This document shows positions 28,383-42,160 of a stretch of 64,000 bases of DNA, one piece after another; positions within the stretch are counted from its first letter, which is position 1; the number at the start of each line of letters is the position of its first letter. The stretch is from Eunapius fragilis. Lineage: Eukaryota > Porifera > Demospongiae > Spongillida > Spongillidae. The notes below the pieces were generated by a model that was not told the origin of the DNA, searched no databases, and saw nothing but the letters and a program-made list of their open reading frames with translations. The stretch lies in NCBI GenBank assembly GCA_963681505.1, contig OY811989.1, positions 5,928,000-5,991,999 on the forward strand, given 5' to 3'. A program made the position numbers and the translations under genes.

Positions 28383-31300
28383 TAGCATCGAGGTGTTGAT
28401 GAGACATGCAATATGAGCAAACCACTGCACACATGGAAGATAGCAGTAACCATTCCTTTATCTGGTTTAAATGCCACCCCGACCATACCAGCTTTGGTAT
28501 GGGTTTACCAAGCGATTTAAAAGTAGGTTCCCACCCATACATTTCTATGGGAAATTTTTGACTATTTTAGCATCGAGGTGTTGATGAGACATGCAATATG
28601 AGCAAACCACTGCACACATGGAAGATAGCAGTAACCATTCCTTTATCTGGTTTAAATGCCACACCGAGCATACCTGCATTGGTATGGGTTAACCAAGCTA
28701 TTCAAAAGTAGGTTCCCAACCATACATTCCAATGGGAAACCTCCCATACATCTCTATGGGAAATAATGACTATCTTAGCATCGAGGTGTTGATGAGACAT
28801 GCAATAGGAGCAAACCACTGCACACATGTAAGATAGCAGGAACCATTCCTCTATCTGTTTTAAATGCCACCCCGAGTATACCTGCACATATATGGGTTAA
28901 CCAAGCAATTCAAAAGTAGGTTCCCACCCATACATTTCTATGGGAAATTTTTGACAATCTTAGCATCGAGGTGTTGATGAGACATGCAATATGAGCAAAC
29001 CACTGCACACATGGAAGATAGCAGTAACCATTCCTTTATCTGGTTTAAATGCCACCCCGACCATACCAGCTTTGGTATGGGTTTACCAAGCGATTTAAAA
29101 GTAGGTTCCCACCCATACATTTCTATGGGAAATTTTTGACTATTTTAGCATCGAGGTGTTGATGAGACATGCAATATGAGCAAACCACTGCACACATGGA
29201 AGATAGCAGTAACCATTCCTCTATCTGTTTTAAATGCCACCCCGAGCATACCAGCTTTGGTATGGGTTTACCAAGCGATTCAAAAGTTGGTTCCCACATA
29301 TACATTCCTATGGGAAACCACCCATACATCTCTATGGGAAATAATGACTATCTTAGCATCGAGGTGTTAATGAGACATGTAATATGAGCAAACCACTGCA
29401 CACATGGAAGATAGCAGTAACCATTCCTCTATCTGTTTTAAATGCCACCCCGAGCATACCAACATTGGTATGGGTTCACCAAGCGATTCAAAAGTAGGTT
29501 CCCACCCATACATTTCTATGGGAAATTTTTGACTATCTTAGCATCGAGGTGTTGATGAGACATGCAATATGAGCAAACCAATGCACACATGGAAGTTAGC
29601 AGTAACCATTCCTTTATCTGTTTTAAATGCCACCCCGAGCATACCTGCTTTGCTATGGGTTAACCAAGCGATTCAAAAGTAGGTTCCCACCCATACATTC
29701 CACTGGGAAACCACCCATACATCTCTATGGGAAATATTGCCTATCTTAGCATCGAGGTGTTGATGAGACGTGCAATATGAGCAAACCACTGCACACATGG
29801 AAGATAGCAGTAATCATTCCTCAATCTGTTTTAAATGCCACCCCGAGCATGCCAGCTTTGGTATTGGTAAACCAAGCGATTCAAAAGTAGGTTCCCACCC
29901 ATACATTCCTATGGGAAACCACCCATACATTTCTATGGGAAATAATGACTATCTTAGCATCGAGGTGTTGATGAGACATGCAATAAGAGCAAACCACTGC
30001 ACACATGGAAGATAGCAGTAACCATTCCTCTATGTGTTTTACATGCCACCCCGAGAATACCAGCTTTGGTATGGGTTTACCAAGCGATTCAAAAGTAGGT
30101 TCCCACCCATACATTTCTATGGGAAATAATGACTATCTTAGCATCGAGGTGTTGATGAGACATGCAATAGGAGCAAACCACTGCACACATGTAAGATAGC
30201 AGGAACCATTCCTCTATCTGTTTTAAATGCCACCCCGAGTATAGCAGCTCATATATGGGTTAACCAAGCAATTCAAAAGTAGGTTCCCACCCATACATTT
30301 CTATGGGAAATTTTTGACAATCTTAGCATCGAGGTGTTGATGAGACATGCAATATGAGCAAACCACTGCACACATGGAAGATAGCAGTAACCATTCCTTT
30401 ATCTGGTTTAAATGCCACCCCGACCATACCAGCTTTGGTATGGGTTTACCAAGCGATTTAAAAGTAGGTTCCCACCCATACATTTCTATGGGAAATTTTT
30501 GACTATTTTAGCATCAAGGTGTTGATGAGACATGGAGCAAACCACTGCACACATGGAAGATAGCAGTAACCATTCCTTTATCTGGTTTAAATGCCACACC
30601 GAGCATACCTGCATTGGTATGGGTTAACCAAGCTATTCAAAAGTAGGTTCCCAACCATACATTCCAATGGGAAACCTCCCATACATGTCTATGGGAAATA
30701 ATGACTATCTTAGCATCGAGGTGTTGATGAGACATGCAATAGGAGCAAACCACTGCACACATGTAAGATAGCAGGAACCATTCCTCTATCTGTTTTAAAT
30801 GCCACCCCGAGTATACCTGCTCATATATGGGTTAACCAAGCAATTCAAAAGTAGGTTCCCACCCATACATTTCTATGGGAAATTTTTGACAATCTTAGCA
30901 TCGAGGTGTTGATGAGACATGCAATATGAGCAAACCACTGCACACATGGAAGATAGCAGTAACCATTCCTTTATCTGGTTTAAATGCCACCCCGACCATT
31001 CCAGCTTTGGTATGGGTTTACCAAGCGATTTAAAAGTAGGTTCCCACCCATACATTTCTATGGGAAATTTTTGACTATTTTAGCATCGAGGTGTTGATGA
31101 GACATGCAATATGAGCAAACCACTGCACACATGGAAGATAGCAGTAACCATTCCTCTATCTGTTTTAAATGCCACCCCGAGCATACCAGCTTTGGTATGG
31201 GTTTACCAAGCGATTCAAAAGTTGGTTCCCACATATACATTCCTATGGGAAACCACCCATACATCTCTATGGGAAATAATGACTATCTTAGCATCGAGGT

Positions 31301-32259
31301 GTTAATGAGACATGTAATATGAGCAAACCACTGCACACATGGAAGATAGCAGTAACCATTCCTCTATCTGTTTTAAATGCCACCCCGAGCATACCAACAT
31401 TGGTATGGGTTCACCAAGCGATTCAAAAGTAGGTTCCCACCCATACATTTCTATGGGAAATTTTTGACTATCTTAGCATCGAGGTGTTGATGAGACATGC
31501 AATATGAGCAAACCAATGCACACATGGAAGTTAGCAGTAACCATTCCTTTATCTGTTTTAAATGCCACCCCGAGCATACCTGCTTTGCTATGGGTTAACC
31601 AAGCGATTCAAAAGTAGGTTCCCACCCATACATTCCACTGGGAAACCACCCATACATCTCTATGGGAAATATTGCCTATCTTAGCATCGAGGTGTTGATG
31701 AGACGTGCAATATAAGCAAACCACTGCACACATGGAAGATAGCAGTAATCATTCCTCAATCTGTTTTAAATGCCACCCCGAGCATGCCAGCTTTGGTATT
31801 AGTTAACCAAGCGATTCAAAAGTAGGTTCCCACCCATACATTCCTATGGGAAACCACCCATACATTTCTATGGGAAATAATGACTATCTTAGCATCGAGG
31901 TGTTGATGAGACATGCAATAAGAGCAAACCACTGCACACATGGAAGATAGCAGTAACCATTCCTCTATGTGTTTTACATGCCACCCCGAGAATACCAGCT
32001 TTGGTATGGGTTTACCAAGCGATTCAAAAGTAGGTTCCCACCCATACATTTCTATGGGAAATTTTTGACTATCTTAGCATCGAGGTGTTGATGAGACATG
32101 CAATATGAGCCAACCACTGCACACATGGAAGATAGCAGTAACCATTCCTTTATCTGGTTTAAATGCCACCCCGACCATACCAGCTTTGGTATGGGTTTAC
32201 CAAGCGATTTAAAAGTAGGTTCCCACCCATACATTTCTATGGGAAATTTTTGACTATTT
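28383..32259. repeat. 10-mer higher-order repeat, copies 2 and 3 in tandem
   Basis: Copy 2 is 28383-30323 (1,941 bp, with one 184-bp monomer) and copy 3 is 30324-32259 (1,936 bp, with one 202-bp monomer carrying a 6-bp loss near 30530). Monomer order matches the unit at 25101. The two copies abut directly. Confidence 0.87.
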
Positions 32260-34201
32260 TAGCATCGAGGTGTTGATGAGATATGCAATATGAGCAAACC
32301 ACTGCACACATGGAAGATAGCAGTAACTATTCCTCTATCTGTTTTAAATGCCACCCCGAGCATACCAGATTTGGTATGGGTTTACCAAGCAATTCAAAAG
32401 TAGGTTCCCACCAATACATTTCTATGGGAAATTTTTGACAATCTTAGCATCGAGGTGTTGATGAGACATGCAATATAAGCAAACCACTGCACACATGGAA
32501 GATAGCAGTAGCCATTCCTTTATCTGGTTTAAATGCCACACCGAGCATACCTGCATCGGTTTGGGTTAACCAAGCTATTCAAAAGTAGGTTCCCAACCAT
32601 ACATTCCAATGGGAAACCACCCATACATCTCTATGGGAAATAATGACTATCTTAGCATCGAGATGTTGATGAGACATGCAATATGAGCAAACCTCTGCAC
32701 ACATGGAAGATAGCAGTAACCATTCCTCTATCTGTTATAAATGCCACCCCGAGCATACCAGCTTTGGTATGGGTTTACCAAGCGATTTAAAAGTAGGTTC
32801 CCACCCATACATTTCTATGGGAAATTTTTGACTATTTTAGCATCGAGGTGTTGATGAGACGTGCAATATGAGCAAACCACTGCACACATGGAAGATAGCA
32901 GTAACCATTCCTCTATCTGTTTTAAATGCCACCCCGAGCATACCAGCTTTGGTATGGGTTTACCAAGCGATTCAAAAGTATGTTCCCACCCATACATTTC
33001 GATGGGAAATTTTTGACTATCTTAGCATCGAGGTGTTGATGAGATATGCAATATGAGCAAACCACTGCACACATGGAAGTTAGCAGTAACCATTCCTTTA
33101 TCTGTTTTAAATGCCACCTTGAGCATACCTGCTTCGGTATGGGTTAACCAAGCGATTCAAAAGTAGGTTCCCACCCATACATTCCTATGGGAAACCACCC
33201 ATACATCTCTATCGGAAATAATGACTATCTTAGCATCGAGATGTTGATGAGACATGCAATATGAGCAAACCACTGCACACATGGAAGATAGCAGTAACCA
33301 TTCCTCTATCTGTTTTAAATGCCACCCCGAGCATACCAGATTTGGTATGGGTTTACCAAGCAATTCAAAAGTAGGTTCCCACCCATACATTTCTATGGGA
33401 AATTTTTGACAATCTTAGCATCGAGGTGTTGATGAGACATGCAATATGAGCAAACCACTGCACACATGGAAGATAGCAGTAGCCATTCCTTTATCTGGTT
33501 TAAATGCCACACCGAGCATACCTGCATCGGTTTGGGTTAACCAAGCTATTCAAAAGTAGGTTCCCAACCATACATTCCAATGGGAAACCACCCATACATC
33601 TCTGTGGGAAATAATGACTATCTTAGCATCGAGATGTTGATGAGACATGCAATATGAGCAAACCTCTGCACACATGGAAGATAGCAGTAACCATTCCTCT
33701 ATCTGTTATAAATGCCACCCCGAGCATACCAGCTTTGGTATGGGTTTACCAAGCGATTTAAAAGTAGGTTCCCACCCATACATTTCTATGGGAAATTTTT
33801 GACTATTTTAGCATCGAGGTGTTGATGAGACGTGCAATATGAGCAAACCACTGCACACAAGGAAGATAGCAGTAACCATTCCTCTATCTGTTTTAAATGC
33901 CACCCCGAGCATACCAGCTTTGGTATGGGTTTACCAAGCGATTCAAAAGTAGGTTCCCACCCATACATTTCTATGGGAAATTTTTGACTATCTTAGCATC
34001 GAGGTGTTGATGAGATTTGCAATATGAGCAAACCACTGCACACATGGAAGTTAGCAGTAACCATTCCTTTATCTGTTTTAAATGCCACCTTGAGCATACC
34101 TGCTTCGGTATGGGTTAACCAAGCGATTCAAAAGTAGGTTCCCACCCATACATTCCTATGGGAAACCACCCATACATCTCTATCGGAAATAATGACTATC
34201 T
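32260..34201. repeat. 5-mer higher-order repeat (971 bp) x2
   Basis: Two consecutive units of 185,208,185,185,208, at 32260-33230 and 33231-34201, each 971 bp. The same five-monomer order also occurs at 27043-28013. Confidence 0.85.
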
Positions 34202-34779
34202 TAGCATCGAGATGTTGATGAGACATGCAATATGAGCAAACCACTGCACACATGGAAGATAGCAGTAACCATTCCTCTATCTGTTTTAAATGCCACCCCG
34301 AGCATACCAGATTTGGTATGGGTTTACCAAGCAATTCAAAAGTAGGTTCCCACCCATACATTTCTATGGGAAATTTTTGACAATCTTAGCATCGAGGTGT
34401 TGATGAGACATGCAATATAAGCAAACCACTGTACACATGGAAGATAGCAGTAACCATTCCTTTATCTGTTTTAAATGCCACCCCGAGCATACCTGCTTCG
34501 GTATTGGTTAACCAAGCGATTCAAAAGTAGGTTCCCACCCATACATTCCTATGGGAAACCACCCATACATTTCTATGGGAAATAATGACTATCTTAGCAT
34601 CGAGGTGTTGATGAGATATGAAATATGAGCAAACCACTGCACAAATGGAAGATAGCAGTAACCATTCCTCTATCTGTTTTAAATGCCACCCTGAGCATAC
34701 CAGCTTTGGTATGGGTTTACCAAGCGATTCAAAAGTAGGTTCCCACCCATACATTTCTATGGGAAATTTTTGACAATCT

Positions 34780-37700
34780 TAGCATCGAGGTGTTGATGAG
34801 ATATGCAAAATGAGCAAACCACTGCACACATGGAAGATAGCAGTAATCATTCCTCTATCTGTTTTAAATGCCACCCCGAGCATACCAGATTTGGTATGGG
34901 TTTACCAAGCAATTCAAAAGTAGGTTCCCACCCATACATTTCTATGGGAGATTTTTGACAATCTTAGCATCGAGGTGTTGATGAGACATGCAATATGAGC
35001 AAACCACTGCACACATGGAAGATAGCAGTAACCATTCCTTTATCTGGTTTAAATGCCACACCGAGCATACCTGCATTGGTATGGGTTAACCAAGCTATTC
35101 AAAAGTAGGTTCCCAACCATACATTCCAATGGGAAACCTCCCATACATCTCTATGGGAAATAATGACTATCTTAGCATCGAGGTGTTGATGAGACATGCA
35201 ATAGGAGCAAACCACTGCACACATGTAAGATAGCAGGAACCATTCCTCTATCTGTTTTAAATGCCACCCCGAGTATACCTGCTCATATATGGGTTAACCA
35301 AGCAATTCAAAAGTAGGTTCCCACCCATACATTTCTATGGGAAATTTTTGACAATCTTAGCATCGAGGTTTTTATGAGACATGCAATATGAGCAAACCAC
35401 TGCACACATGGAAGATAGCAGTAACCATTCCTTTATCTGGTTTAAATGCCACCCCGACCATACCAGCTTTGGTATGGGTTTACCAAGCGATTTAAAAGTA
35501 GGTTCCCACCCATACATTTCTATGGGAAATTTTTGACTATTTTAGCATCGAGGTGTTGATGAGACATGCAATATGAGCAAACCACTGCACACATGGAAGA
35601 TAGCAGTAACCATTCCTCTATCTGTTTTAAATGCCACCCCGAGCATACCAGCTTTGGTATGGGTTTACCAAGCGATTCAAAAGTTGGTTCCCACCTATAC
35701 ATTCCTATGGGAAACCACCCATACATCTCTATGGGAAATAATGACTATCTTAGCATCGAGGTGTTGATGAGACATGTAATATGAGCAAACCACTGCACAC
35801 ATGGAAGATAGCAGTAACCATTCCTCTATCTGTTTTAAATGCCACCCCGAGCATACCAACATTGGTATGGGTTCACCAAGCGATTCAAAAGTAGGTTCCC
35901 ACCCATACATTTCTATGGGAAATTTTTGACTATCTTAGCATCGAGGTGTTGATGAGACATGCAATATGAGCAAACCAATGCACACATGGAAGTTAGCAGT
36001 AACCATTCCTTTATCTGTTTTAAATGCCACCCCGAGCATACCTGCTTTGCTATGGGTTAACCAAGCGATTCAAAAGTAGGTTCCCACCCATACATTCCAC
36101 TGGGAAACCACCCATACATCTCTATGGGAAATATTGCCTATCTTAGCATCGGGGTGTTGATGAGACATGCAATATGAGTAAACCACTGCACACATGGAAG
36201 ATAGCAGTAATCATTCCTCTATCTGTTTTAAATGCCACCCCGAGCATGCCAGCTTTGGTATTGGTTAACCAAGCGATTCAAAAGTAGGTTCCCACCCATA
36301 CATTCCTATGGGAAACCACCCATACATTTCTATGGGAAATAATGACTATCTTAGCATCGAGGTGTTGATGAGACATGCAATATGAGCAAACCACTGCACA
36401 CATGGAAGATAGCAGTAACCATTCCTCTATGTGTTTTACATGCCACCCCGAGAATACCAGCTTTGGTATGGGTTTACCAAGCGATTCAAAAGTAGGTTCC
36501 CACCCATACATTTCTATGGGAAATTTTTGACTATCTTAGCATCGAGGTGTTGATGAGACATGCAATATGAGCCAACCACTGCACACATGGAAGATAGCAG
36601 TAACCATTCCTTTATCTGGTTTAAATGCCACCCCGACCATACCAGCTTTGGTATGGGTTTACCAAGCGATTTAAAAGTAGGTTCCCACCCATACATTTCT
36701 ATGGGAAATTTTTGACAATCTTAGCATCGAGGTGTTGATGAGATATGCAAAATGAGCAAACCACTGCACACATGGAAGATAGCAGTAATCATTCCTCTAT
36801 CTGTTTTAAATGCCACCCCGAGCATACCAGATTTGGTATGGGTTTACCAAGCAATTCAAAAGTAGGTTCCCACCCATACATTTCTATGGGAGATTTTTGA
36901 CAATCTTAGCATCGAGGTGTTGATGAGACATGCAATATGAGCAAACCACTGCACACATGGAAGATAGCAGTAACCATTCCTTTATCTGGTTTAAATGCCA
37001 CACCGAGCATACCTGCATTGGTATGGGTTAACCAAGCTATTCAAAAGTAGGTTCCCAACCATACATTCCAATGGGAAACCTCCCATACATCTCTATGGGA
37101 AATAATGACTATCTTAGCATCGAGGTGTTGATGAGACATGCAATAGGAGCAAACCACTGCACACATGTAAGATAGCAGGAACCATTCCTCTATCTGTTTT
37201 AAATGCCACCCCGAGTATACCTGCTCATATATGGGTTAACCAAGCAATTCAAAAGTAGGTTCCCACCCATACATTTCTATGGGAAATTTTTGACAATCTT
37301 AGCATCGAGGTTTTTATGAGACATGCAATCTGAGCAAACCACTGCACACATGGAAGATAGCAGTAACCATTCCTTTATCTGGTTTAAATGCCACCCCGAC
37401 CATACCAGCTTTGGTATGGGTTTACCAAGCGATTAAAAAGTAGGTTCCCACACATACATTTCTATGGGAAATTTTTGACTATTTTAGCATCGAGGTGTTG
37501 ATGAGACATGCAATATGAGCAAACCACTGCACACATGGAAGATAGCAGTAACCATTCCTCTATCTGTTTTAAATGCCACCCCGAGCATACCAGCTTTGGT
37601 ATGGGTTTACCAAGCGATTCAAAAGTTGGTTCCCACCTATACATTCCTATGGGAAACCACCCGTACATCTCTATGGGAAATAATGACTATCTTAGCATCG

Positions 37701-38663
37701 AGGTGTTGATGAGACATGTAATATGAGCAAACCACTGCACACATGGAAGATAGCAGTAACCATTCCTCTATCTGTTTTAAATGCCACCCCGAGCATACCA
37801 ACATTGGTATGGGTTCACCAAGCGATTCAAAAGTAGGTTCCCACCCATACATTTCTATGGGAAATTTTTGACTATCTTAGCATCGAGGTGTTGATGAGAC
37901 ATGCAATATGAGCAAACCAATGCACACATGGAAGTTAGCAGTAACCATTCCTTTATCTGTTTTAAATGCCACCCCGAGCATACCTGCTTTGCTATGGGTT
38001 AACCAAGCGATTCAAAAGTAGGTTCCCACCCATACATTCCACTGGGAAACCACCCATACATCTCTATGGGAAATATTGCCTATCTTAGCATCGGGGTGTT
38101 GATGAGACATGCAATATGAGCAAACCACTGCACACATGGAAGATAGCAGTAATCATTCCTCTATCTGTTTTAAATGCCACCCCGAGCATGCCAGCTTTGG
38201 TATTGGTTAACCAAGCGATTCAAAAGTAGGTTCCCACCCATACATTCCTATGGGAAACCACCCATACATTTCTATGGGAAATAATGACTATCTTAGCATC
38301 GAGGTGTTGATGAGACATGCAATATGAGCAAACCACTGCACACATGGAAGATAGCAGTAACCATTCCTCTATGTGTTTTACATGCCACCCCGAGAATACC
38401 AGCTTTGGTATGGGTTTACCAAGCGATTCAAAAGTAGGTTCCCACCCATACATTTCTATGGGAAATTTTTGACTATCTTAGCATCGAGGTGTTGATGAGA
38501 CATGCAATATGAGCCAACCACTGCACACATGGAAGATAGCAGTAACCATTCCTTTATCTGGTTTAAATGCCACCCCGACCATACCAGCTTTGGTATGGGT
38601 TTACCAAGCGATTTAAAAGTAGGTTCCCACCCATACATTTCTATGGGAAATTTTTGACTATTT
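34780..38663. repeat. 10-mer higher-order repeat, copies 4 and 5 in tandem
   Basis: Two abutting copies, 34780-36721 and 36722-38663, each exactly 1,942 bp with the same ten-monomer length order as the unit at 25101. Private variants such as GATATGCAAAATGAG and the TTTTTATGAGAC variant occur at the same place in both copies, so this pair arose by a recent tandem duplication. Confidence 0.9.
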
Positions 38664-41137
38664 TAGCATCGAGGTGTTGATGAGACATGCAATATGAGCA
38701 AACCACTGCACACATGGAAGATAGCAGTAACCATTCCTCTATCTGTTTTAAATGCCACCCCGAGCATACCAGCTTTGGTATGGGTTTACCTAGCAATTCA
38801 AAAGTAGGTTCCCACCCATACATTTCTATGGGAAATGTTTGACTATCTTAGCATCGAGGTGTTGATGAGACATGCAATATTAGCAAACCACTGCACACAT
38901 GGAAGATAGCAGTAACCATTCCTCTATCTGTTTTAAATGCCACCCCGAGCATACCAACATTGGTATCGGTTCACCAAGCGATTCAAAAGTAGGTTCCCAC
39001 CCATACATTTCTATGGGAAATTTTTGACTATCTTAGCATCGAGGTGTTGATGAGACATGCAATATGAGCAAACCAATGCACACATGGAAGTTAGCAGTAA
39101 CCATTCCTTTATCTGTTTTAAATGCCACCCCGAGCATACCTGCTTTGCTATGGGTTAACCAAGCGATTCAAAAGTAGGTTCCCACCCATACATTCCACTG
39201 GGAAACCACCCATACATTTCTATGGGAAATAATGACTATCTTAGCATCGAGGTGTTGATGAGACATGCAATATGAGCAAACCACTGCACACATGGAAGAT
39301 AGCAGTAACCATTCCTCTATGTGTTTTACATGCCACCCCGAGAATACCAGCTTTGGTATGGGTTTACCAAGCGATTCAAAAGTAGGTTCCCACCCATACA
39401 TTTCTATGGGAAATTTTTGACTATCTTAGCATCGAGGTGTTGATGAGACATGCAATATGAGCCAACCACTGCACACATGGAAGATAGCAGTAACCATTCC
39501 TTTATCTGGTTTAAATGCCACCCCGACCATACCAGCTTTGGTATGGGTTTACCAAGCGATTTAAAAGTAGGTTCCCACCCATACATTTCTATGGGAAATT
39601 TTTGACTATTTTAGCATCGAGGTGTTGATGAGACATGCAATATGAGCAAACCACTGCACACATGGAAGATAGCAGTAACCATTCCTCTATCTGTTTTAAA
39701 TGCCACCCCGAGCATACCAGCTTTGGTATGGGTTTACCTAGCAATTCAAAAGTAGGTTCCCACCCATACATTTCTATGGGAAATGTTTGACTATCTTAGC
39801 ATCGAGGTGTTGATGAGACATGCAATATTAGCAAACCACTGCACACATGGAAGATAGCAGTAACCATTCCTCTATCTGTTTTAAATGCCACCCCGAGCAT
39901 ACCAACATTGGTATCGGTTCACCAAGCGATTCAAAAGTAGGTTCCCACCCATACATTTCTATGGGAAATTTTTGACTATCTTAGCATCGAGGTGTTGATG
40001 AGACATGCAATATGAGCAAACCAATGCACACATGGAAGTTAGCAGTAACCATTCCTTTATCTGTTTTAAATGCCACCCCGAGCATACCTGCTTTGCTATG
40101 GGTTAACCAAGCGATTCAAAAGTAGGTTCCCACCCATACATTCCACTGGGAAACCACCCATACATCTCTATGGGAAATATTGCCTATCTTAGCATCGAGG
40201 TGTTGATGAGACGTGCAATATGAGCAAACCACTGCACACATGGAAGATAGCAGTAATCATTCCTCTATCTGTTTTAAATGCCACCCCGAGCATGCCAGCT
40301 TTGGTATTGGTTAACCAAGCGATTCAAAAGTAGGTTCCCACCCATACATTCCTATGGGAAACCACCCATACATTTCTATGGGAAATAATGACTATCTTAG
40401 CATCGAGGTGTTGATGAGACATGCAATATGAGCAAACCAATGCACACATGGAAGATAGCAGTAACCATTCCTCTATGTGTTTTAGATGCCACCCCGAGCA
40501 TACCAGCTTTGGTATGGGTTTACCAAGCGATTCAAAAGTAGGTTCCCACCCATACATTTCTATGGGAAATTTTTGACTATCTTAGCATCGAGGTGTTGAT
40601 GAGACATGCAATATGAGCCAACCACTGCACACATGGAAGATAGCAGTAACCATTCCTTTATCTGGTTTAAATGCCACCCCGACCATACCAGCTTTGGTAT
40701 GGGTTTACCAAGCGATTTAAAAGTAGGTTCCCACCCATACATTTCTATGGGAAATTTTTGACTATTTTAGCATCGAGGTGTTGATGAGACATGCAATATG
40801 AGCAAACCACTGCACACATGGAAGATAGCAGTAACCATTCCTCTATCTGTTTTAAATGCCACCCCGAGCATACCAGCTTTGGTATGGGTTTACCAAGCAA
40901 TTCAAAAGTAGGTTCCCACCCATACATTTCTATGGGAAATTTTTGACAATCTTAGCATCGAGGTGTTGATGAGACATGCAATATGAGCAAACCACTGCAC
41001 ACATGGAAGATAGCAGTAAACATTCCTCTATCTGTTTTAAATGCCACCCCGAGCATACCAACATTGGTATGGGTTCACCAAGCGATTCAAAAGTAGGTTC
41101 CCACCCATACATTTCTATGGGAAATTTTTGACTATCT
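38664..41137. repeat. Right-end higher-order repeats rich in short monomers (948 and 1,156 bp)
   Basis: From 38664 the order is 185,185,185,208,185 (948 bp), then 185,185,185,208,208,185,185 (1,156 bp), then further short runs. Matching variants recur at offsets of 948 bp (38456 to 39404) and 1,156 bp (39404 to 40560). This end of the array therefore uses a different higher-order unit from the middle. Confidence 0.78.
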
Positions 41138-42160
41138 TAGCATCGAGGTGTTGATGAGACATGCAATATGAGCAAACCAATGCACACATGGAAGTTAGCA
41201 GTAACCATTCCTTTATCTGTTTTAAATGCCACCCCGAGCATACCTGCTTTGCTATGGGTTAACCAAGCGATTCAAAAGTAGGTTCCCACCCATACATTCC
41301 ACTGGGAAACCACCCATACATCTCTATGGGAAATATTGCCTATCTTAGCATCGAGGTGTTGATGAGACGTGCAATATGAGCAAACCACTGCACACATGGA
41401 AGATAGCAGTAATCATTCCTCAATCTGTTTTAAATGCCACCCCGAGCATGCCAGCTTTGGTATTGGTTAACCAAGCGATTCAAAAGTAGGTTCCCACCCA
41501 TACATTCCTATGGGAAACCACCCATACATTTCTATGGGAAAAAATGACTATCTTAGCATCGAGGTGTTGATGAGACATGCAATATGAGCAAACCACTGCA
41601 CACATGGAAGATAGCAGTAACCATTCCTCTATGTGTTTTACATGCCACCCCGAGCATACCAGCTTTGGTATGGGTTTACCAAGCGATTCAAAAGTAGGTT
41701 CCCACCCATACATTTCTATGGGAAATTTTTGACTATCTTAGCATCGAGGTGTTGATGAGACATGCAGTATGAGCAAACCACTGCACACATGGAAGTTAGC
41801 AGTAACCATTCCTTTATCTGTTTTAAATGCCACCTCGAGCATACCTCCTTCGGTATGGGTTAACCAAGCGATTCAAAAGTAGGTTCCCATGCACCCATAC
41901 ATTCCTATGGGAAACCACCAATACATCTCTATGGGAAATAATGACTATCTTAGCATCGAGGTGTTGATGAGACATGCAATATGAGTAAACCACTGCACAC
42001 ATGGAAGATAGCAGTAACCATTCCTTTATCTGTTTTAAATGCCACCTCGAGCATGCCTGCTTCGGTGTTGGTTAACCAAGCGATTCAAAAGTAGGTTCCC
42101 ACCCATACATTCCTATGGGAAACCACCCATACATCTCTATGGGAAATAATGACTACCTAT

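Larger units (their letters stand above)
22943..42160. repeat. 185/208-bp satellite array (about 99 monomers)
   Basis: I anchored each monomer on TAGCATCGAGGTG and found 99 anchors from 22974 to 41951. The 98 intervals are 59 of 185 bp, 2 of 184 bp, 35 of 208 bp, and one each of 202 and 212 bp. These sum exactly to 18,977 bp. The 208-bp form is the 184/185-bp form with a 24-bp internal duplication around CACCCATACATTCCTATGGG. Each monomer holds two dyads: CCCATA-6 nt-TATGGG (present twice in the long form) and CATACC-6 nt-GGTATG. Short minus-strand frames of 60-77 codons recur, but 185 is not a multiple of 3, so they close at every monomer. A monomer of nucleosomal size with higher-order structure is typical of centromeric or pericentromeric satellites; that role is an inference. 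Confidence 0.97.

Noticed and set aside
22943-42160. About 60 recurring 60-77-codon minus-strand frames starting Met-Tyr-Gly-Trp, and overlapping plus-strand frames, as a tandem gene family
   Set aside because: They are one satellite monomer translated repeatedly. The period of 185 or 208 bp is not a multiple of 3, frames overlap on both strands, and changes follow monomer variants rather than codons.
22943-42160. CENP-B box in the 185/208-bp satellite
   Set aside because: I looked for the TTCG...CGGG core in the monomer and found none; a centromeric role would have to rest on other evidence.
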